A stretch of DNA of 10,786 nucleotides from Trichodesmium sp. jk18x7bins.61. GTDB lineage: Bacteria; Cyanobacteriota; Cyanobacteriia; Cyanobacteriales; Microcoleaceae. The stretch spans positions 1 to 10,786 of the forward strand of contig JAJEAQ010000704.1 of assembly GCA_022822685.1 (NCBI GenBank). The letters are read 5' to 3'. The notes under the pieces are model-generated. The model was not told the origin of the DNA. It was given only the letters and a program-made list of their open reading frames with translations, and made no database searches. Below, piece after piece: positions 6,281 through 10,786 of the stretch (position 1 is its first letter; each line of letters opens with the position of its first letter). Made by a program: the position numbers and the translations under genes.

Positions 6281-9200
6281 TTATTGTTCTGCCGAGTCCA
6301 CCCGGAAACGCTCTACTGAAGTTAACAAATCACGAGCAACACCCACTAAATTTTGTAGGGAACTATAAACTCGTTGAGATTCTTGAGAAGTTTCTTGAGC
6401 TGTCATCTCTACTGCCTGCATTACTTTTGATACTGATTGAGCCACTTCATTTTGTTCTACTGTATCTGCGGCAATCGAACGTACTAACACATCAATTCTA
6501 GTTGTAACTTGAACAATATCTTCTAGGGATTGCTTTGCCTCTTCTGCCAACTCTGTTCCCTTAATAACCTGCTGGGTTGCTTCTTCCATTCCAGTCATCA
6601 CCCCTCCTGTCTCAGTTTGGATTTGCATCACTGTATGTTCTATATTCTTAGATTCTTTAGCTGACTTATCTGCCAACTGTCGCACTTCATCCGCCACCAC
6701 TGCAAACCCTTTACCTGCTTCTCCAGCCCTAGCCGCTTCAATACTAGCATTCAAGGCCAACAAGTTTGTACGAGATGCTATACTAGAAATTGAACCTACA
6801 ATTTTAGAGATTTCCTGAGTAAATTCTGATAAACGTTTAACCCTGCGAGTTGCATCTGCCACACCTTCTCTGATTTGGAGAATACCAGCCACAGTACGGT
6901 CTACCGTCTCCCCTCCTTTCAATGCTAAAGCTGCTGCTGATCTGGCCACATCTTCAGTTTCCCTGGCATTTTCAGCCACCCGTTGAATGGCATCAGTCAT
7001 TACTTGTACAGACTGTAGAGTAGCCGCCAACTCTTCTGCTTGTCGCAAAGCATCTGTAGATAAACCTTGAGCAAAAGTAGCACTATCCATCGAACCCCTA
7101 CTAACTTTTTGAGCAGCTTCTTTCACCTGATTTACAATTTCCCGCAAGTTTTGGATTGTTAAATTAAAAGAATCAGCTACTGCTCCCAAAACATCTGCGG
7201 TCACTTCTGCACTAACAGTCAAATCTCCACGAGCAGCTCCTTCTACATCATCTAGTAAACGAATTACTTGCCGTTGTAAATCTTCTTTGGCCTGCTCATT
7301 TTCTTCTGCTTTTCTTTGAGCATCAGTGTAAGTTGCTTGAATAACTTTAGCCATGTGATTAAACTTGGCAGACAGTTTACCAAACTCGTCTTCTGAATAA
7401 ACTGTAGCTCTGGCCTTTAAATTACCATCAGAAATGATATCGAACTGGGCATGTAAATCTTTGTTGGCTTTTTCTATTTGCTTTGTGGCCAGATTGCCAA
7501 GACTATAAGCAGTTAAAAAACTACTTAATCCTGCTATACCTGTCATAATCCAACCTGTACTACGTAAAGAAGAAATTACTTCTGTTTTTTGTTCTTGCAG
7601 AGCTTTGTAGGTAACCGCATTACTAACAAGAGCTACTGCTATTAAGGATACTAATCCAGTTCCTATAGCTGTATATAGTTGTTTTGTATATAGGGAAGCA
7701 TTTTCCCAGAAGGCCAACCCACTTTGTTCAACCATTACAGTTGTATCTACTGCTTCTCCTTTGGTTTTGCTAAAAGTTTGGAGTTGATGGTCTATTGGTA
7801 TAGCTTCTTCATTACCAACGGCACTAGGATCGGTTCTCTTATCAAACAAGGCCCATGTTGTAGAACCTACAACCATTCCTGTATCCATTGCTTCTAGATT
7901 TGATGCTGCTGCGTCCAGAGCAGGAGTGGCCATATCCATTGGCATTTCTATTCCCTCACTTAGGGAGCCATAGTCCTCAAAATTACTAAATTCTTCATCT
8001 TCTAAAAAATCATTAGCTTTGTGATTATCTATATCTTCTTCATCTATAGGGAAAGTTTTGCTAAATTCTGAATCATCAAAATCATTCATCTCCAAACTAT
8101 CCTCTTGTTCAGCTACTCCTTTACCTCTACCTGTATTTTTTCTTTTATCCTCTTGATTATTTATTTCATCTCCTAAATCATCTCTTTTAGTTTCCATTCC
8201 ATCAAGATTTTCTATTTCTTCCCAGCTAAAATCATTGTTATTTCCCATCAATAAAGTAGCTTCATCTAGTTCTGACAAGTTATTGTTAAAATCTGGCTTT
8301 TCTGCTGCTGGAGTTTTTCCTGAGTGAGGTCTGTTGTTTTCTATCTGCTTAGGCTGGCCATCAGTTATTTCTCCAGAACTGTCTAGAATTTCATCTATTA
8401 CGCTCTCAAAATCTTCATTTAGTTCCTCTAAGTCTAACTCTTCTATGGGAGGAGATTTTTCTAAATTAGGATGAGTTTGAATGTTTCTAATATCTTCATA
8501 CTCTGTTATTTCTTGTTCAGCCATTTCCTCTTCCTTCAGCAATTCTTCCTGTTGATTTTTCCAGATTTCATCTATGTCTGAATTCCAATTAAAATTTGAT
8601 ATTTCTTCTCTACTTTCACCATTTTTTTGATTTAAAACTGCATCTGCTGGTAAATCTTTGTCAGTTTCATTTATGTTGATTTGACCACTTTCTTTTGATA
8701 ATTGATATGCTAGTTCTGCTTCATCCATCGCCAAAGGAGCTTCAAAGTCTGATAAATCTGGCAATTCATCCAAAGATTCTGAGTCTTCTTTTTTCTTACT
8801 ACTATAACTACCATTTGTTGTGAAAGGATTACTATCTGGAGCTGCTAGCTCTAAATCATCTATCTCTTCATCTTCTAACTCTAATTGACTAAAATCAAAC
8901 TGTCCTGTTGAGTTTTCTGTGGTTAATTCCAGACTATTTTCATCTAGGAATAGTTCTTGGTTTGTGATATTTTCCAGGTCTTGTGCATCTAGTTCTAAGT
9001 TATTTTCATCAAGTTGGCTTTCTTTGTCTGCTATGATGTCTGAAGAACTATAAATTTGCTCTTCTGTAGCCATTTCATCCTGATATTCGCCATAGTCAAT
9101 GTCTTCTAATTGTTTAAACTCGCTAGCAACTACTGGTTCGGAGACCATAAATTGTTCACTATCACCTATGCCTTGTTGAGCATAGTCAAGCAAATCTGGA

Positions 9201-9424
9201 TCATCAGTTAAATCTAATACTAGCTGATACTGTTCTTTTGCTACATTATACTGATGAAGTCCATAGCAATATATATGACCACAGAGGAGACGAGCGCTAG
9301 GGTCTTCTGGATAATCCTGAATTAAGTTATATACTAAAGTAGCTGCTTCCTCATAGTTGCCCTGACTGTAGGCATCTTCTACTTGTTGATAATATTGTAA
9401 AAAGTCTGTGCTGGATGATGTCAT
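6281..9424 (-). CDS. Methyl-accepting chemotaxis receptor with N-terminal TPR and acidic linker (PixJ/HmpD/PilJ-like)
   Basis: Transmembrane receptor expected to control the CheA kinase through CheW. The ATG at 9424 is chosen because AGAGGGA (9437-9431) lies six bases upstream; an in-frame TTG at 9442 has no such site. This gives 1047 aa. From the ATG: TPR-like helices 4-90; a very acidic low-complexity linker 100-515; a segment with WALFDKRTDPS around 524-534; membrane helix 1 about 583-604; a loop of some 18 residues; membrane helix 2 about 623-643; HAMP-like segments about 645-700 and 722-770; and an alpha-helical signalling domain 770-1040 whose hairpin tip has SRTNLLALNASIEAARAGE (884-902). 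No GAF domain or bilin-binding cysteine motif is visible, so unlike Synechocystis PixJ1 it should not sense light directly. The almost absent extracytoplasmic loop and the TPR suggest input comes from protein partners inside the cell. Confidence 0.93.
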   Translation of the reverse strand: MTSSSTDFLQYYQQVEDAYSQGNYEEAATLVYNLIQDYPEDPSARLLCGHIYCYGLHQYNVAKEQYQLVLDLTDDPDLLDYAQQGIGDSEQFMVSEPVVASEFKQLEDIDYGEYQDEMATEEQIYSSSDIIADKESQLDENNLELDAQDLENITNQELFLDENSLELTTENSTGQFDFSQLELEDEEIDDLELAAPDSNPFTTNGSYSSKKKEDSESLDELPDLSDFEAPLAMDEAELAYQLSKESGQININETDKDLPADAVLNQKNGESREEISNFNWNSDIDEIWKNQQEELLKEEEMAEQEITEYEDIRNIQTHPNLEKSPPIEELDLEELNEDFESVIDEILDSSGEITDGQPKQIENNRPHSGKTPAAEKPDFNNNLSELDEATLLMGNNNDFSWEEIENLDGMETKRDDLGDEINNQEDKRKNTGRGKGVAEQEDSLEMNDFDDSEFSKTFPIDEEDIDNHKANDFLEDEEFSNFEDYGSLSEGIEMPMDMATPALDAAASNLEAMDTGMVVGSTTWALFDKRTDPSAVGNEEAIPIDHQLQTFSKTKGEAVDTTVMVEQSGLAFWENASLYTKQLYTAIGTGLVSLIAVALVSNAVTYKALQEQKTEVISSLRSTGWIMTGIAGLSSFLTAYSLGNLATKQIEKANKDLHAQFDIISDGNLKARATVYSEDEFGKLSAKFNHMAKVIQATYTDAQRKAEENEQAKEDLQRQVIRLLDDVEGAARGDLTVSAEVTADVLGAVADSFNLTIQNLREIVNQVKEAAQKVSRGSMDSATFAQGLSTDALRQAEELAATLQSVQVMTDAIQRVAENARETEDVARSAAALALKGGETVDRTVAGILQIREGVADATRRVKRLSEFTQEISKIVGSISSIASRTNLLALNASIEAARAGEAGKGFAVVADEVRQLADKSAKESKNIEHTVMQIQTETGGVMTGMEEATQQVIKGTELAEEAKQSLEDIVQVTTRIDVLVRSIAADTVEQNEVAQSVSKVMQAVEMTAQETSQESQRVYSSLQNLVGVARDLLTSVERFRVDSAEQ

Positions 9425-9584
9425 TTGCTGTCCCTCTATCAATGTGATAATGTAATCTGTTTTGGATTTGAGAATTTTATTGTTGACGGAGTGGGGAATC
9501 GGGAATCAGCTTCAGCCAGAAATCTTAATATATAAACAGCTCAATCAAAAACAATTATGTTGACTTATAAATTTTGACCTTTAT
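9425..9584 (-). promoter_or_regulatory. Intergenic gap between cheW and receptor genes; possible weak internal promoter
   Basis: The gap is 160 bp, long for a tight operon. Reading on the minus strand, TTGTTT (9554-9549) and TATATT (9532-9527) are 16 bases apart and might act as -35 and -10 boxes. GGGAATC is directly repeated at 9494-9507. The evidence is weak; the gap may simply be a transcribed spacer. Confidence 0.2.
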
Positions 9585-10103
9585 TTAAGCTGCCCATCGA
9601 GCCGAGCGAATAATTGCTTCCTGATTCAGTAACCTCAGAATCTGCTCCGCCTCCTGATCCCAAACCCACTCTCCTCGCAAGAAGGGAGCCATACCATCTG
9701 CAACATTTGTGGACATTTTCAGCTTCTTTTCATCAAGCCACTCCATTTCCACAATCCGCTCAACTGCTAATCCTAATATAGTGTCTTGGTCTTCTACTGC
9801 GATTACTGGAATCTCAGATCGATCAGTATTGATTGGGATTTGGTCTCCCAGAAATTGACCTAAATCTGCTACCCAAATTACCTGTCCCCTTAAATTTATC
9901 GTACCTAAAAGTAAAGGAGAGACGTTGGGAATGGGTGTAATAGCTTCTGGAGATTGAGAAATTACCTCTTTAATATCTGTTGCTGGTAAAGCCAACTCAT
10001 TGCCTGAAGGTACATAAAATCGTAAATGAAGTTCACCTTCAGGATTTTCTAGTTCTTGGATGCCTGTACCTTTGCCTGGTAAAAATTCCTGATTGCCTAC
10101 CAT
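9585..10103 (-). CDS. cheW: CheW-like coupling protein (PixI/HmpC-like)
   Basis: This 172-aa adaptor links receptor signalling tips to the CheA-like kinase. After a short leader, the CheW fold begins at HLRFYVPSGNELALPATDIKEV (26-47) and continues through PIPNVSPLLLGTINLRGQVIWVADL (57-81), with the characteristic NLRGQV at 70-75, then IPVIAVEDQDTILGLAVERI (98-117) and a C-terminal GEWVWDQEAEQILRLLNQEAII. Length is normal for the family. The ATG at 10103 is the natural start, but only a weak AGAG precedes it by two or three bases. In related cyanobacterial clusters this gene follows a PatA-type regulator and a CheY. Here an insertion-sequence end lies 23 bp upstream instead. It is transcribed in the same direction as the receptor and cheA genes. 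Confidence 0.93.
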   Translation of the reverse strand: MVGNQEFLPGKGTGIQELENPEGELHLRFYVPSGNELALPATDIKEVISQSPEAITPIPNVSPLLLGTINLRGQVIWVADLGQFLGDQIPINTDRSEIPVIAVEDQDTILGLAVERIVEMEWLDEKKLKMSTNVADGMAPFLRGEWVWDQEAEQILRLLNQEAIIRSARWAA

Positions 10104-10125
10104 ATCTCTATTAGTTTACGGTCTT

Positions 10126-10127
10126 AG
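10126..10127. other. IS boundary upstream of cheW
   Basis: The sequence beginning GAGGTTGTTTGTAAA at 10127 resembles the terminal inverted repeat of IS5-family elements and is preceded by TTA, a plausible target triplet. The transposase stop codon lies 18 bp inside this end, as expected. The opposite end is outside the window, so the repeat pair cannot be confirmed here. Confidence 0.5.
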
Positions 10128-10143
10128 AGGTTGTTTGTAAATA

Positions 10144-10171
10144 ATTATGAAGTGTTTTGATTCGGAGCCAA
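10144..10171 (-). promoter_or_regulatory. Possible outward promoter at the IS end, facing cheW
   Basis: On the minus strand TTGGCT (10171-10166) and CATAAT (10149-10144) are separated by 16 bases. They match the -35 consensus at 4 of 6 positions and the -10 consensus at 5 of 6. The direction is toward the cheW start at 10103. Outward promoters at IS ends are a known way to drive adjacent genes; activity here is inferred. Confidence 0.3.
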
Positions 10172-10693
10172 TCGTTTGAGCATTAAACGTATCATTGAGA
10201 TCTAAATCCTAGCTCCACTGACTAGGGGTAGTTCTTCATAATCTTTTGACAGCCTTCGATTCCAAAGAGCCAAGCAAATTTTCTTTCAACCACCCAACGT
10301 CTCGGCCAGACTTGAAAACCTGGTTCAGTTCTCTTGACAATAACTAATTTTCACCCACAAACCATTGGCACAGATTTTTATAATCGCCCCTGATAGCCTT
10401 TCACTGCCCAGACAATTTTTAATAATGGTGCTGCATCTTCTATTGCCTTCAAAAATACAGATTTGGCTCCATCCCTATCCTGTATTTTGGCTGAGTGTAC
10501 TACCACACTCAACAATAATCCTTGGGCCTCCACCAAAATATGGCGTTTGCGGCCTTTTACCTTTTTCCCCCATCTAACGCCACGTATCGCCCTTGTTCTG
10601 TGGTTTTGACTGATTGAGAGTCAATTATACCATCGGCAGGGTCGGGTAAGGTTGAGGCTGTCGCCGACTTGTTGAGCCACCTCGCCACATGTT
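10145..10693 (-). pseudogene. Decayed IS5-family DDE transposase, C-terminal part
   Basis: Minus-strand fragments join into a typical IS5-family transposase: KSATASTLPDPADG, then IIDSQSVKTTEQG with the first catalytic Asp at 10622-10620, KKVKGRKRHILVEAQGLLL, VHSAKIQDRDGAK, WAVKGYQGRL, PGFQVWPRRWVVERKFAW with the catalytic Glu, NRRLSKDYEELPLVSGARI and ISMIRLMLKRLA before the stop at 10147-10145. The reading frame changes near 10588-10595, between about 10340 and 10380, and near 10260-10272, and a TAG at 10204-10202 replaces a residue. The second catalytic Asp, expected in WADKGYxG, is Val (GTG, 10404-10402). The N-terminal half is absent. The protein cannot be active. Fragments resemble many copies in cyanobacteria, so the element may still move in trans if both ends survive. 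Confidence 0.85.
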
Positions 10694-10734
10694 CAGGGAG
10701 CCGACAGGCGAAACATGTGGCGAGGTGGCTCAAC
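10671..10734. repeat. Perfect 23-bp inverted repeat, 18-nt spacer, at the IS/intron junction
   Basis: The left arm is 10671-10693 and the right arm is 10712-10734; they are exact reverse complements over 23 bp, and the arms begin GTTGAGCCACCTCG. Read on the minus strand, the inner arm is continuous with the transposase frame (HVARWLN before KSATAST). The outer arm follows the intron domain V-like sequence and contains its possible domain VI 3' strand. As RNA it would form a very stable hairpin. Confidence 0.9.
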
Positions 10735-10786
10735 GAGAATCACTTCTTTCCCCTCCCCTTTGAACGGAACGTGACAGTTTCCCATC
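10717..10786 (-). ncRNA. Probable group II intron 3' end: domain V (partial) and possible domain VI
   Basis: On the minus strand bases 10786-10762 fold as the 3' 25 nucleotides of a 34-nt domain V: GATGG-GAAA-CTGTC (5-bp distal helix with GNRA tetraloop), an AC bulge, then the 9-nt strand GTTCCGTTC. The missing 9-nt 5' strand would be just past the window. A possible domain VI follows: GGGGAGGGG (10758-10750) pairs with CCACCTCGCC (10728-10719) with one mismatch and a bulged A at 10726, the expected branch-point form, and AC at 10718-10717 could be the 3' splice end. Geometry is slightly off, since the bulged A is nine bases from that end rather than seven or eight. The intron-encoded reverse transcriptase, if any, lies outside. 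Confidence 0.55.

Larger units (their letters stand above)
10127..10693 (-). mobile_element. Partial IS5-family insertion sequence, interrupted on its far side
   Basis: The segment holds the 3' part of a DDE transposase gene and one probable terminal repeat (from 10127). The 5' part of the transposase is not found before the group II intron-like sequence, implying that a second element entered the IS or that the IS was rearranged. The junction lies at or near the 23-bp inverted repeat 10671-10734. The IS sits directly upstream of the chemotaxis operon in the same orientation as its genes. Confidence 0.7.

Noticed and set aside
9422..9442. TTG at 9442 as the receptor start
   Set aside because: No ribosome binding site precedes it, whereas the ATG at 9424 has AGAGGGA at ideal spacing.
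10365..10577. 70-aa plus-strand ORF
   Set aside because: It is antisense to clear transposase homology on the minus strand and has no recognisable domain.
10693..10785. 30-aa minus-strand ORF beginning MGNCHVPF
   Set aside because: Its codons coincide with the domain V fold and the following hairpin, so structured RNA explains the sequence better than a protein.
1..10786. CRISPR array, tRNA or rRNA genes
   Set aside because: No regularly spaced direct repeats beyond the two-copy unit at 563-625, and no cloverleaf or rRNA-like sequence recognised.

Overview
The window reads as AT-rich chromosomal DNA of a cyanobacterium, probably a filamentous or motile one. Three perfect copies of the cyanobacterial HIP1 octamer GCGATCGC lie in one gene. 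The main gene set is a Pix/Hmp/Pil-type chemotaxis-like cluster, which in cyanobacteria controls type IV pilus motility or hormogonium development. I cannot name the species.

Layout, left to right. (1) 1-538, minus strand: the 5' part of a class I SAM-dependent methyltransferase gene. It runs off the left edge, is broken by a one-base slip in an A8 tract, and its SAM-binding motif I lies inside one arm of a perfect 22-bp inverted repeat. (2) 539-979: a gene-poor stretch holding a tandem 30-bp repeat, a 90-bp element bounded by 12-bp inverted repeats, and a possible promoter/operator for the next gene. (3) 980-1573, plus strand: a complete CatB/Vat-type hexapeptide acetyltransferase. (4) 1574-1751: a short convergent intergenic gap. 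(5) 10103 down to 1752, minus strand: a co-oriented cheW (PixI/HmpC-like), methyl-accepting receptor (PixJ/HmpD-like) and giant hybrid cheA (PixL/HmpE-like). (6) 10127-10786: mobile DNA upstream of that operon. It comprises the decayed 3' part of an IS5-family transposase and, at the right edge, what looks like the 3' end of a group II intron (domain V and a possible domain VI), with a perfect 23-bp inverted repeat at the junction.

How it works together. The receptor carries an N-terminal TPR, a long acidic linker, two membrane helices and a signalling hairpin. It should couple through the CheW protein to the CheA-like kinase. The kinase would pass phosphate from its single good HPt histidine to its own C-terminal receiver and probably to separate CheY/PatA-type regulators. 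In related clusters those regulators (PixG/PixH or HmpA/HmpB) are encoded just upstream of the cheW gene. Here that position is occupied by the insertion sequence, whose end lies only 23 bp from the cheW start codon. The IS may therefore have cut the operon and may supply a replacement promoter.

Most unusual signals: two perfect 22-23-bp inverted repeats with short spacers, each lying in broken coding DNA and one of them altering a catalytic motif; a nested group II intron/IS arrangement; and about ten copies of a DLxxLF-like motif in the kinase linker.
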